DNA from: Persea americana
Lineage: Eukaryota > Streptophyta > Magnoliopsida > Laurales > Lauraceae
DNA: 64,000 bases
NCBI GenBank assembly: GCA_029852735.1
Contig: CM056813.1
Span: 45,715,682 to 45,779,681, forward strand
Direction: 5' to 3'
The position numbers were made by a program, and so were the translations under genes. This document shows positions 22,040 through 33,418 of the stretch, one piece after another (position 1 is the first letter of the stretch; every line of letters begins with the position of its first letter). Below the pieces are notes generated by a model that was not told where the DNA came from, ran no database searches, and was given only the letters and a program-made list of their open reading frames with translations.

Positions 22040-23930
22040 TCACGTAGAACTCATCACTCCATCTCCATCATTGCTTTCCACCTCCCAGAACCCTATGCCT
22101 GATTATCTCCATCAACCCCCTCCATCTCTGCGCTCGTTTCCTCTCCAGACCACCATCACCTTCTTCCCTCCATCTGACCTCTCTCTGGCCACACCCCATC
22201 ATCATCTCTCATCTCTCCCTTCCATCTCACAACCCCGTCTCCCTACTCAGCATCGTCACAGCACCGCCCCTTGCACGCACCGCCACCCTCTGGAGCACCT
22301 TCTTCATCCTCGCAGCATTGTCTCCTCCGCCTCGCCACCAGACTCCGGAACAGGATCTCTTTCCCAGAACCCATCTCACGTTCATCATCCTCCCATCTCC
22401 CGCATCACCATCAGATCCATCATCTTCTCACGCACGTCCATCTCCTTCATCACACGCAGAACCTCTATCCAGAACCCATCTTTTACTACCCATCATCCTC
22501 CATCCAGATCATCTCCTTCTCCATCGCAGACCCCAGGCTCCCCATCATCATCTCTTGCTCTCGTTCTCTCCCTCTCCTCTCTCACGCTCTTTCTTCTCTC
22601 CTCTGCCCCACTGCGCACCACCCTCTCCCACTCTCCCTGTCCTCCCTCTTCCCCATCTCTCTGTCTCCCTCTTTCTGTTCTCTCTCCCTCTCTGATCCGC
22701 CCTTCTCCTTCTCAGACCCATCACATCTCCCCTCTCGTTCACATCCCTGCGCAGATCCCAGACCTCCCAGACACCATCCTCTGCTTCATCTCCCTCCTCA
22801 GCACTGCCAGACGCGCTCAGAGACACCGCGGAAGCCCGGACCACCACGCCAGCACCCATCTTCGTATGCCGCAGCGCCTCTCCGTCCTCTGCTGCAGTCA
22901 GCACCGCTGGAGACCTCCCCACCAGGTACGCCCTTCTTCCCTTCTTTGCACTACCTTGCACCCACACGCACCCACTACGCACCGTCCTTCTTCTTCTCTC
23001 TCTCTGTCTCTCTCCCCGTGCTTCCACTCCCCTGCAACACCACCTGCACCCACTGCACACCATCCCTCTCTCTCTCTCCCCATCTCTCTCGCTCACTCTC
23101 TCTATATCTCCTTTTCACGCTCTTTCTTCTCGTCTCTGCTCTGCCCTCCGCTCCACCTCTCCGCCTGCTCGCTCTCCCTCACCTCTCTGCTCTCCTGGTC
23201 TCCCTCCCTCTCTGCACTCTCTCCGCCCTTCGTCTCTCCCAGCACCATCCTATCTCCTTCTCCTTCCTCTTCTTCCACTCCTCTGCCACCCGCGCAGCCA
23301 CCTTCCTCCCTCTCTCTCGCTCCCCATCCCTCTGTTCTCTCCCCTACTCTCTTCCTCTCCTTCTCTCTCATTCCCTCTTCTCCGCCCTGCTATCACCTCG
23401 CTCCACCTCTCATTCTCTCTTCCCCTCCTGCTTCACCTTCCTCTCCCCGTTCTCTCACTCTTTCCTTCTCGCCCGTCTCCCTCCACCTCTCCGTTCCCCA
23501 TCTGTCTCACCCTCTGCGATCCATCTCTCTCTCTCCCTGCAACTCTCTCTGTTCCGCCCTGCCCCTCTCTCCCCTCTCGTTCTCTCCTTCTCTCCTCTCT
23601 ACTCTCTGTCACTCTCTCTCCTTTTCTCCATTCCCTTTTCCCTGTTCTCCTCTCTCCCTTTCCATCCTCTTCTTCCACTTCCCTGCAACACCGCCGCACC
23701 CACCTACACCCCTCTCTCTCCCTCTCTTTCCCTCCTCTCCTCTCCTTATTCCTCCACAGCCCCTGCACTACCCCCCACCCTGCACCCCCTGCTGCACACA
23801 CGACCGAGCCACTGCCCACTTGCACCACGTGCATCACACCTGTTCACCCACCTGCACTCCTTCATCGCACACCCACTGCTGGCACCACTTGCACCTTCTT
23901 CACCTCCGACTTGCCCGTTTGGATTGCCAA
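22040..23930 (+). repeat. Pyrimidine-rich low-complexity tract in element D LTR
   Basis: About 1.9 kb of almost uninterrupted C/T on the plus strand, with many CTCTCTC and CCTCC runs. Because TAA, TAG and TGA need purines, long open frames appear in several registers. Their translations are Ser/Pro/Leu/His monotony with no domain, so they are not called genes. Confidence 0.8.
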
Positions 23931-25084
23931 TCATGGGAGCTACCAATCCAGCCCAAGCACGCACAGGCCCGGTTTCACTCCACTATCTATTTTTTTGCAT
24001 TCAATTCTTCAGTCGCTGTAGTCCGTCTTTTGTTCTTCATGCATCTAACATGCCATGCATTTAGATTTAGATTAGTGTTTTAGGCCATTTTTATTATTAT
24101 TAGTTTTTTAAATTAGCCTTAATTTGTATGTCAACATGCATTTAACATGCCCATGCATTATAATCGTATTACATCTTGTTTCTTTAGTTTATCCTCTTTA
24201 TAAAAATTGAGACTGCATTCCCTTTATCTTTTCATGTTATTTTCTATATAAAAATTAGAATAAAAACCAAAAAAACACCAAAAGAAAGTAAAAATAGCAG
24301 TAAAAAGTAAAGATTAAAAATAGGACTTTAGCTACCCTATTAATTAGGATAATTAGGCTAAATTTAATAATTAAGTTCTTTTCATCCCTCCTCTCATTAG
24401 GATTAGGAAATATTATTTAGGAAATTTCAAATAAATTCTTAATAAAAAGAAAATTAGAAATTCACTCCCCTCTTCTTCCCATTTCAATAGGATAAATTAA
24501 TTTAGGATCTTAGGCCCTATAAATAAACTCAAAAAATAAAAATAAAACCTATAAAAATCAAAAAGACCAAAAACAAAGTAAAAGATATCAAAAACTCTCA
24601 AAAATATTAATAAATTGGAGTTAGAAATTAGACTATAGCCTAACTGATTAGGTCAGACCTCGGACCTAGATCTAGGTCTCCCCCTAGCCAGATTAGACTA
24701 CCCTAGTTTCATTAATCCCAACTGATTAGGTCCCACTATCTCTCCGGGCCCCGCTAAGGGACCGGGAGAGCGGATGTGGGCGGTTAGGACCTTAGGATAG
24801 GGTAGAGATCCATTAGGGAAATGGAATAGTTAGATTAAATCCAAGTAGAAACTCCCCTAGTTAGGCCCTTCTAGCCCCAATTATTAAAATCCAAAAAAAC
24901 AATAAAACCAACAAAACCAATTTCAAAAATATTTTCTTCTCTTTTCCTCCACCTCCGGTGCCAAATATTTATCTGAACTCAATGATTAAAGGGAATAGAG
25001 GCTGATTCTGAGAACCTGAATTAATGAGGATGACGAAATGAGACGAGTGATTTCACACACCCCAATATCAGTTTATTTACTACC

Positions 25085-25163
25085 GGCCCATCATCGGCCA
25101 CCCTCAATCAATCCCGGCCCAACATCGGCCATTTTTATCTTACTTCTGGCCCATCATCGGCCA
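25085..25163 (+). repeat. Three spaced copies of GGCCCATCATCGGCCA
   Basis: Copies lie at 25085-25100, 25116-25131 (one base changed) and 25148-25163, about 31 bp apart. Each contains the partial inverted repeat GGCC...GGCC. Confidence 0.7.
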
Positions 25164-25721
25164 TGCACTTTTATCACCTGCGTATCGCACGCAAACCCAC
25201 AGAAATCACAACTCGAAGTTTCATCTGCATCATTCTTTCTATTCGAAGAATCAGCCTTTAAACCCTAGGTCGTCAAAGGACATTGAAGGGGGTACCCAGG
25301 AATGGGGTTGATCCTCTTCTAAATATTTGGCACCTTTCCCCTTATTTTCTTAGTTTATTTTCATTTTAATTCGCTTATCCCCTAGAATATCTGGATTTAA
25401 CTTTAATTAGTCTGTTCAACCCTGGATGTTGATTTCCCCTGCCTAGTTCATTATGGTCCCATCTTGAAGCCCATAATTTGACCCTTGACCCAAGTTCGAC
25501 CCGAATTAAAAGACCCAAATTAAGTGACGAGACAACCGTCGTGTGTCGCCGGCGACACATTAGACGAGAGAAGAACCCACCCCATTTTCCTCCCGCATTC
25601 TTTCGGCTTTCGTCGAAGGACGGTGTTACGGCCGAATCCGTAACTGGCGATTGTGATCCGTCGATTTTGAGGGTAGTTGGAATCCTCATTTTCGATGTAT
25701 TTTTTTATCTCACACTGTTGA

Positions 25722-25795
25722 ATGGCGATTCCCCTATCGGGGGGGGGGGGGGGGGTCAAAATTCACATCCGACAGATTGGCGATCGTGAAGGGAC
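25722..25795 (+). promoter_or_regulatory. PBS region of element D with a G17 homopolymer
   Basis: Two candidate primer sites resemble the TGGCGA...GGGGA type used by Tat-group elements: TGGCGATTCCCC at 25722 and TTGGCGATCGTGAAGGGAC near 25775. A run of 17 G (25739-25755) separates them. Which one was used cannot be decided without the other LTR. Confidence 0.4.
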
Positions 25796-26099
25796 ATCTT
25801 TCGTTGTCTTATCGTTTACTTGGGTCTTTTAGAAGTTTTATTATGGAACACGAACCTTTGATCAATGACTGAATGTCCGTGTCTCGTTTATTTAAGGGTT
25901 ATTATGTGTACAAATCAAATATGAACTGGCGTCCGCATAACCGCCCGCTGAAGCTCTCCCCTTTACAACATAAGAGCGCATCCCTATTAGTCTTTCCTCT
26001 TTCCCGCATTAATTCCATAAAACATTCTCTTCTTTCCTAAATTCTTTCCATTCTCATCTTTTCTAAAGTCTTTCTCTTCTCACCCCCACTTTCTTACAA

Positions 26100-29000
26100 A
26101 TGGCGAATCACCCATGGGGAATGCCGGACATTCCTCCTATTTCAACCCCGGGAGCAACTCGAGCCATCGATGAGGCTTATTTCCCCCCATTAGATACTGA
26201 AATCTCTAGATCTCTTTCTACCCCATTATCTGAACCACGCTATTCCCCGCGCATATCGGGCTCTCCGATTGTCGAACGGGTCCCTTCTCCCATGAACGCA
26301 GTAGTCGCGAGAAAAAGTCACTCTAGTCCTCCAACTCCAATAAGGAGGGACTCATACTCTGCCGACTCTCGAGTCACGTATAAGGATTTGGTCGGATCGA
26401 GCAAACAGACGGTAGAGCATAAGACCTATGCCAACATCACAACACGGGCTCGCCGTGTGCTTCAACCGGTCACTTCACAAGTCATCCATCATTCAACTAC
26501 GGTTACCCGAATTGAACCGATTACCTCTATGGTCCCCCAATATAGAACACCTTTTGATACATCCATTGTGACCACCACTAGACAAGCAAGACAGCAACCA
26601 GCCCCGATCCCATATGCAAGTACGCGCCTCCATATAGGCCAAGAACAGGTGGGCCTGGCTCGATCACTCATGCCGAGGGTCCCGCGGCGAAGCCCTTCTG
26701 TTTACACCAGTGCACAGAACGCACCCATAATCCACCATCAATACCAGCATGAGGTAGTCCAACCCCAACTTCAAACAATGACTCCTCCGACTGTCTCCGT
26801 AAGCCGATCTATCCCAAACTCATCTGGCCTTAGGCTAACCCATCATCAACCGACGGGGTACGAAAGATCACCTCTGACGTATCAAGATCAATTGACCCCA
26901 GCTTACGAAATGTTAGATGAGGAGCAGGATCCCCCACTCTATTATGATGAAGTTGCGGACGATGTAGACCCTCATGAGCTTCACGAGGAACATCGGCCGG
27001 ACCATCCAGCCCACTAGTTCTCCCGCCAATTGACTTACATAGGTCGACGATTAGGATTAGCTCATGACCTGGATAGAACTCGAAACCAAACCCAAATTCA
27101 GGCCCCTAGGAGAACACGAGTTGAGGAAAGCTACCACTATGCGCTTTTGGGACCCCAACTGGACCCTCAACACGATCTTGTAGAACCGATTTATTATCGA
27201 ACCCCAGTTGAGGCCCCGAGACGTGGCCAAGCGCACGAAGATCAAAACCCTGATTCCCATGCAATTAGAGAAATGCGGAAGGAAATAGAAGGGCTGAAGA
27301 GTGAAATTAGAAAGAAGTCGCCGTCACGACAAGGCAAAAGGTTAGGGTTCTATGACTTCACGAAGAAAGAAGAGACCAAGAAATCACCCTTCCCAGCTAA
27401 AGCCCCAAAGTTCGTAGCATATGACGGGACTACAGACCCTCAACACCATTTGGTGTCCTTTTGCAGTAAATGCCGTATAATCGCTGACGACAATGCCCTC
27501 CTCATTAATTACTTTCAAGAATCGCTAGTCGGAGATGCGCTAACTTGGTACACATCTGTGCCCTCACACGAGATGAATAACTTCGAGGATGCGATAGAAA
27601 AGTTTCTGGTGCGATACCAACCCCTAACTAAGAACAAACCCCTGTGGCATGACTTAGCCAACTTAAAGCAAAAGAACAATGAGGATTATGAAGAATTCGC
27701 CGCAAGATGGCTGAGTCAATTCACGAGGTCTGACTGCAATATGAAGGAGGAGGAACAAGTCAGGATGGTCATTTCGAACATGAAAGAACCGATGAGGACA
27801 TTGATGACAATCAGGGAAGTCATGAATTGGAGCGGCCTACACCATTGATTGTCGAGAATGAAATAGAACCTAGACGATGGAATATTGAATAACCTAGGCA
27901 TCTCCGATCAAAAAAGGATTGTCCGTCGCGTGACCAATCAAGTGGAAAATCGCGTGACCCCGGAAGTAAACTCGACCCAAGAGGTGGTTTATCGCCCATA
28001 TAATCCTGGTCAGGAAATGAATTTCAACCAACAGCGGAATCAAGGACAAAACCGGGATGTTAATTTCCAAGGGAACACACAAGGCTTCCGGAACGATCAG
28101 AGCTATCGGGATCTTCCTCGGAATGATCAAAGATATAACCAACAACCACATGACCAAAGGGGACCCGTTCATCCAAGGCAAAACATAAATCCGGCACGAC
28201 AACCTGTGAATCAGCCGGTGATGCCTCAAAACCCGAATCAGAGTACTAATCCTCGGCCGAATTATAACGCAGTCTCGCTCAATTATAACGACAATTCATG
28301 CCAAAACAATGACGGGAACAAGAGAAGTCTTGGACCGAAAAGGGCTAACTACCCGCCCCTCCCTCAACCTTGGATCACTGTTTTCTGGTCGCTCATAAAA
28401 CAAAACGCTATCCAGCTTCCACCAGAAAGACAACAGCAATGGCCAGACCACCTTGATCGGACGAGATTCTGTGCATACCACAGGATGCTGGGACATGACC
28501 TAACCCATTGCTATACGGCCAGAGACCTGATCTACGACCTCAGTGATGAAGGGGCGATTGAGTGGAATAGCATCAAACCCATGGGAGTCTACGGTCCGCA
28601 GAAAATGCCACAACCCCAAGGTCCGCTTACCAGTACGACACAGCGAGTACCGAACATGCAAATCTACACAAACCCGATGCCACAACACGCTGCGTCAACC
28701 TCGACACAACCGTTGCAGGGACTGTCGGCCAATGTCGCCACCGTGTCACATCAATCAACTGATTTCCCGATCCAGCCAGCCATTAGTCAGAATCAGCCCT
28801 ACTATGATGATTTTTTTGAAGATGATGACTATTGGAAATACGTCAATTGGGACGGGAAAACTAAATTCAGACTAGATAACATCAAAACCGGCATGGTAAT
28901 CGACTCCCCGGACCTTTACAAGGTGTTCTTTGACGATGATGTCGCGTACGAGGGGTCTCGGACCAGCACTCACTCCCAATTTAATCACCCCCAGGATGTT

Positions 29001-29195
29001 GGGCCGTCACAAGCACACCTCCGATCAGGACGGATCCGCCCACCGCGGCTACCTCCGATCGCCAGTGCGCCGGATCCGGGCTTACAAATCCCCAACGCGC
29101 AGACCGAAGAGGTTGTCGAAGAGAGACATCATGTTCAGCTGGAGACTGGGATAGAGTATGATCTCCTAAGGGCATCTAACGAAGATACCAGCTAA
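26100..29195 (+). pseudogene. Gag of element D
   Basis: A single frame starting ATGGCGAATCACCC is interrupted only by stop codons (TAG at 27015, TGA at 27846, TAG near 27864). The N-terminal 300 residues are Pro/Ser/Thr-rich. The capsid core at about 27400-27840 has AYDGTTDPQHHLVSF, GDALTWYTSV and an LKQKNNEDYEEFAARW block, matching the plant retrotransposon gag domain. A Gln/Asn-rich region follows. A zinc-knuckle-like CAYHRMLGHDLTHC lies at about 28472. It would form the virus-like particle shell if intact; the stops make it inactive. Confidence 0.85.
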
Positions 29196-29319
29196 GGTGT
29201 CAATCCTCGATCTGATCAAGACTTCCCCTATGCATAAAAAATAGCTGATGGACGCCATCACCCACTGACAAGTTCTGGAAAATATAACCCCAGAGCAACT
29301 ACGGGCGTCCATTGCGTCC

Positions 29320-30642
29320 TTGTCGTCTGAGACATCCTTGCCAATCCTCAACTTTACCGAGGAGGAACTAAAAGAAATACCACCTGAAGCGAGGACCTCA
29401 CCCCTACATCTCACAGTTAGGGTGGCTGAGAAAGAGATATCCGGTGCTTTGGTAGACACAGGGGCATCCCTAAACATCTGTCCACTGAAAATATACAAGA
29501 CGCTGGATCTAACTGCTAAAGACCTAACCCCAGCTCCGTTGGTGGTGACAGGATATGACGGAAATAGGAAGAACGTTTGTGGGAAGTTCATGTTATTGGT
29601 GCAAGCAGGCCCGATCTCAGTACCCGAAGAATTCTACGTCATGGATATCCCAGCGACCTTCAACTTGATATTAGGGCGTCGCTGGTTGAATCACATGAAG
29701 GCGGTCATGTCCACTAGGCACCAATGTATTAAGTTTCCCCACTTAGGAAAAATTGTGAAGCTAATGGGGGACCCACCTGTGATCGAACCAGAAGGACTTC
29801 AGATACTTCCCACCTTGCGACCGGCCCCTATCCCGCCTGGAACCAAAACCCATGGATACAGGGTTGATCCCACCATTTCCCTGACGGACATCGATCCCGT
29901 CCGGAGTATGATACCAGATCCGGTCCCTCTACCTGAACCGCCATTAAGAAAAGAGTGCATACATGGCTGGAACCTCATGAGAAAACTTGGATATCAGCCC
30001 GGTTTGGGGCTAGGTAGGAATGAGGATGGGATTCTTGACCCCGTTATCCTGGAAGCAAGGATAGGAACAGTAGGACTGGGATTCAACCCGTATGATCAGG
30101 TAACACTCTCCAAAAAGGATTGGAAACTTGGGGAACACTTCGTCAGGCATAGCAAGCTCTTGAAACCCAATGAACCTCCCAACGGAGAAGGATGCCATCC
30201 GATCCACCCCCAGGAAAAAGGGAAAGAACTATTGATAGAAGCTATAACTGATTCGTCGTCTGACGACGAGGAGGTCGAAACTTACGAAGACATCTTTGGT
30301 ACCTGGGAAGAATTCCACGAATCTGACGAGATTAGAGGTTCAAGTTTCCCCCTGGAGGAAAGTTTCCAAATGCTGTCTTGTAACATGATTGGTATTAGTG
30401 ATCCGGTGAAATTGCCAAAAAAAAAACGCCGATTTCCGAAAAGAGTAACGACTATGAAACCTGGGAGGTCAAAGACCCTGATAGCCAAGAAGTCGTATAC
30501 TGGCCAGCTGCGTGGCGACACTGGAGAGCAGGACCTTCAGAAGAAGACAACAAAACCTGGGAGATCGAAAATCCCGAAGGCGACGAAGTGGTGTACTGCC
30601 CCGCAGTTCGGCATTGCTCGGGGCAGGGATCTTCCTCCTTAG
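29320..30642 (+). pseudogene. Protease and G-patch region of element D pol
   Basis: An aspartic protease with catalytic LVDTGASLNICP (about 29450) and flap-side features (GYDGN; LGRRWLNHMKAVMSTRHQ near 29670) cleaves the polyprotein in this family. About 80 residues later comes a G-patch: HGWNLMRKLGYQPGLGLGRN (about 29962), with the glycine pattern of that RNA-binding domain. An acidic linker and Lys-rich tail end at 30642. The frame is separated from gag by a frameshift and stops between 29195 and 29320. Confidence 0.85.
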
Positions 30643-32441
30643 ATAACCCCTCTTCAACCCAACCTGTACCATATCATTTTAAAAACCCAAGAAAATCACA
30701 AAACCCCAAAATCCAAAAAAAAGTAGAAAACCCAAAACCCAAAAATGTAAGTAGTTTAGGAGTAGAGACCTTTGACTATTGTAGGGTCATAAGAAAACTT
30801 GAGCGCTGGAAAATTCCCCCGGTAGAGCAATCACGGCTAGAGGAAATCATGAGCCAAATTAGCAAGATAGGGTATGAGTCGATGCCCATTATTTCAGAGC
30901 CAGAATCATCTCCGGGAACCGAGAACGTAAAGGATGAGATGGGCGTTTACGAATTAGTAGATGCCGAAGGAGAAGACGATGAAGTCTTGGAAGAGTTCCA
31001 AAGGGTCATTAAGAGGTTTGACGAGCAAACTCAGTCGACGGCCGAGAAGACAAAAGAGATCAACTTGGGGACTGAGGAAAGGCCCAAGCTAGTCCAGATT
31101 AGTGCATGCTTGGAACTCAGTGAAGAAGAAGAGATCCTTAAAGTCCTGGATGAATATCAGGACGTATTTGCATCGGACTACCATGACATGCCAGGACTAG
31201 ACCCGCTTCTAGTAGAACATCAAATTCCATTGGAAGAGAGTGCGAGACCGGTTAAACAGAAGCTGAGAAGAATGCTCCCTGACGTTGCGGTGAAGGTGAA
31301 AGAGAAAGTTGACAAACTTCTCCAGGCCAAATTCATCAGGGTAGTGCTGTTTCCTCAATGGATTGCCAACATTGTCCCGGTCAAGAAGAAAGATGGACGT
31401 ATCAGGGTCTGCATCGACTTCTGGAACCTGAACAAGGCCTCACCTAAGGACGACTTTCCCTTACCACACATAGACGTGCTCGTCGACAACACCGCTGGGC
31501 ATGCAATGTTCTCATTCATGGATGGATACTCGGGGTACAACCAGATAAAGCTTTCAGAAGAGGATCAAGAAAAGACCTCGTTTACTACCCCCTGGGGGAC
31601 TTATTGCTACGTTGTCATGCCCTTTGGATTGAAGAATGCAGGTGCAACCTACCAAAGAGCCATGATGGCGATATTCCACGACATGATGCACGATTGTATG
31701 GAAGTATATGTCGATGACATCTTAATTAAATCCCAAACTCGTGCAGACCATGCCGCAGCTCTGAAGAGGGTCCTCCAAAGGTCAAGGGAGACAAAGTTGA
31801 GAATGAATCCGAAGAAGTGTGTCTTCGGGGTGTCGTCAGGAAAACTTTTAGGGTTCATGGTCAGCAATCGAGGAATCGAAGTCGACCCCTCGAAGGTGAA
31901 AGCTATCCTCGAAATGCCGCCCCCGAAGAACCTCAAAGAAATAAGAGGCCTCATAGGGCGACTACAGTTCATTAGAAGATTCATTTCACAGCACTCGCAA
32001 AGATGTGAGCCGTTCTACAAATTGCTAAAAGGAGGCGTGGAATACCACTGGGACGACGACTGCCAGAAGGCATTTGAGGATTTGAAGAAATATTTATTGA
32101 GTCCCCCCTTTTTGAAGCCCCCTGCTAAAGATAAGCCTCTCATTTTATATGTGTCAGCGACGGAATCCCCGATAGGCATAGTCCTAGGTCAACATGATGA
32201 GACTAGCCGGAAAGAGAATGCAATTTATTACTTGAGCAAATCTCTCTTGTCATATGAGCGGAAATACTCCTCAATAGAAAAAACGTGCTTAGCGGTGGTT
32301 TGGGCTGCCCAGAAACTCAGACACTACTTCTTAGCCCACTCAGTCAAACTCTTGGCCAGAATGGATCCCTTGAAATATATCTTTGAGAAACCTGTCACTT
32401 CAGGACGAGTGGCACGGTGGCAGATGCTCTTGGCAGAATAA
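30588..32441 (+). pseudogene. Reverse transcriptase and RNase H of element D
   Basis: Ty3-gypsy RT motifs appear in order: WIANIVPVKKKDGRIRVCID (about 31359), DDFPLPHIDVLVD, FSFMDGYSGYNQI, MPFGLKNAGATYQR, and catalytic YVDDIL (about 31708). The connection and RNase H follow (KCVFGVSSGKLLGF, YYLSKSLLSYERKYSSIEK, LAVVWAAQKLRHYF). The frame differs from the protease frame by one register and overlaps it by 55 bp, so a frameshift or a spliced-out segment is implied. The ORF ends at a small deletion near 32435. It is the best-preserved RT in the window. Confidence 0.9.
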
Positions 32442-33013
32442 AAGGGCAAGCCATCGCTGACCACCTTGCACATCTCCCCCTACCACAGTATGAACCGGTC
32501 AAAACCGATTTTCCAGATGAAGACGTGCTATGTGTAGACATAGAGGAGATAAAGGACCCCGAGTCGTGGACGATGTACTTCGACGGTGCCTTGAATCAAA
32601 ATGGAAAAGGGATCGGGATAGTGCTTTTGTCCCCAGAAGGAGTGGCGATACCGAAGGCCTTCAAAGTCGGATTCCCAGTCACTAATAGTGAAATGGAGTA
32701 CGAAGCACTCCTAGCAGGTTTAAGAGAGGCCGCGAAGTTGGAAGTTAAGAAACTCCGAGTTCTCGGGGATTCAAAGGTGGTCATATCCCAAGTGGCAGGT
32801 GAATGGAAGGTGAACGCCCCTAAGCTCGCTCATTATCATGAAAAGGCCAAGAAAGCTTTGTCCCAGTTCAAGAAAGTGTCCTTTCTTTATATCCCGCGAG
32901 CTTTAAACCGGCTGGCCGACTCGTTGGCCACCTTGGCCTCGATCGTGGAAGTCCCCCTCGACAAGGGATCCAAGACCTTTCACATCCAAAGGATAGTTGA
33001 TTACAGTCGGTAA
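32417..33013 (+). pseudogene. Second (archaeal-type) RNase H of element D
   Basis: RNase HI-like acidic residues are all in place: Asp in MYFDGALNQNGKG (about 32572), Glu in MEYEALLAGLREA, Asp in VLGDSKVVISQ, and Asp in RLADSLATLAS (about 32914). A second RNase H after the usual one is diagnostic of the Tat lineage. It is joined to the upstream RNase H by a frameshifting deletion. At 33013 the frame stops as copia sequence begins; the integrase expected next is missing. Confidence 0.85.
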
Positions 33014-33404
33014 CAAAGATACTGACTTCATGTCAGATAAGGATTCCAAGAAATCAACTACTGGGTATGTGTTTATGCTGCGCTTGAGAAGCAGTTAAGG
33101 AAGCAGTTTGGCTTAAAAGATTCCTTATGGAACTTGGAGTGGAACTTTTGGCAGGACAGCCGCTCACAGTTTATTGTGATAACAGCAGGGCAGTCACTAA
33201 GTCCAAGGAACTCAAAAGCTAAAAACACTTACAGAGGGAATAACACATGGTCAGAGAGATTGGGCAGAGAGGTGATACTGCAATCACCAAAATAAACTCT
33301 GTAGACAATCTGGGAGATCCCTTTACTAAGCCTTTGATCACCAAAGTTTTTTGAGCGGTATGTAAACGGGATGGGCATAAGATGTAACCCTGAATGGCAT
33401 TGAG
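33014..33404 (+). pseudogene. Copia RNase H 3' fragment (element C, right of element D)
   Basis: Frames give DTDFMSDKDSKKSTTGYVFM, then an EAVKEAVWLKRFLMELGVE block, VYCDNSRAVTKSKEL, and a degenerate DNLGDPFTKPLI (about 33308), which is the end of copia RNase H. The middle (SWKSKKQ region) is shortened by deletion and the frame shifts at least twice. It completes element C on the far side of element D. Confidence 0.8.
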
Positions 33405-33418
33405 CCCAAGTGGGAGAT
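33405..33418 (+). promoter_or_regulatory. Polypurine tract of copia element C
   Basis: CCAAGTGGGAGAT lies directly against the 3' LTR start TGTTAG. This is the conserved copia plus-strand primer site. Confidence 0.85.

Larger units (their letters stand above)
21088..25771 (+). repeat. Element D 5' LTR (right border approximate)
   Basis: It begins TGTAGACACC; the end is placed at CATCCGACA just before a PBS-like TTGGCGATC. No second LTR exists in the window to confirm this. Inside are a 157-bp tandem repeat, a CCAACCCGA-rich patch at 21.65-21.85 kb, a 1.9-kb pyrimidine-rich tract, an AT-rich zone at 24.1-24.95 kb and a short GGCCCA repeat. An LTR near 4.7 kb would be large but in the range known for Ogre-like elements. 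Confidence 0.5.
21088..33013 (+). mobile_element. Element D: Tat/Ogre-like Ty3-gypsy retrotransposon, 3'-truncated, nested in copia RT
   Basis: It starts TGTAGACACCTCG immediately after the copia YEETF motif. A long LTR (to about 25.77 kb) is followed by gag, protease, G-patch, RT, RNase H and a second RNase H. It stops abruptly after the second RNase H, where copia RNase H sequence resumes. Integrase and 3' LTR are absent, so no target duplication can be shown. Its proteins differ clearly from those of A and B, so it is a separate family. Confidence 0.8.

Noticed and set aside
22071..24083. 670- and 597-codon open frames in overlapping registers
   Set aside because: They arise from a C/T-only composition that excludes stops; the translations are Ser/Pro/Leu/His monotony with no domain, and the region lies inside an LTR.
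32417..33013. Treating the element D RNase H frame as an independent host RNase H gene
   Set aside because: It follows gypsy RT and RNase H directly with a small frameshifting deletion and has the Tat-lineage context; it is part of pol.
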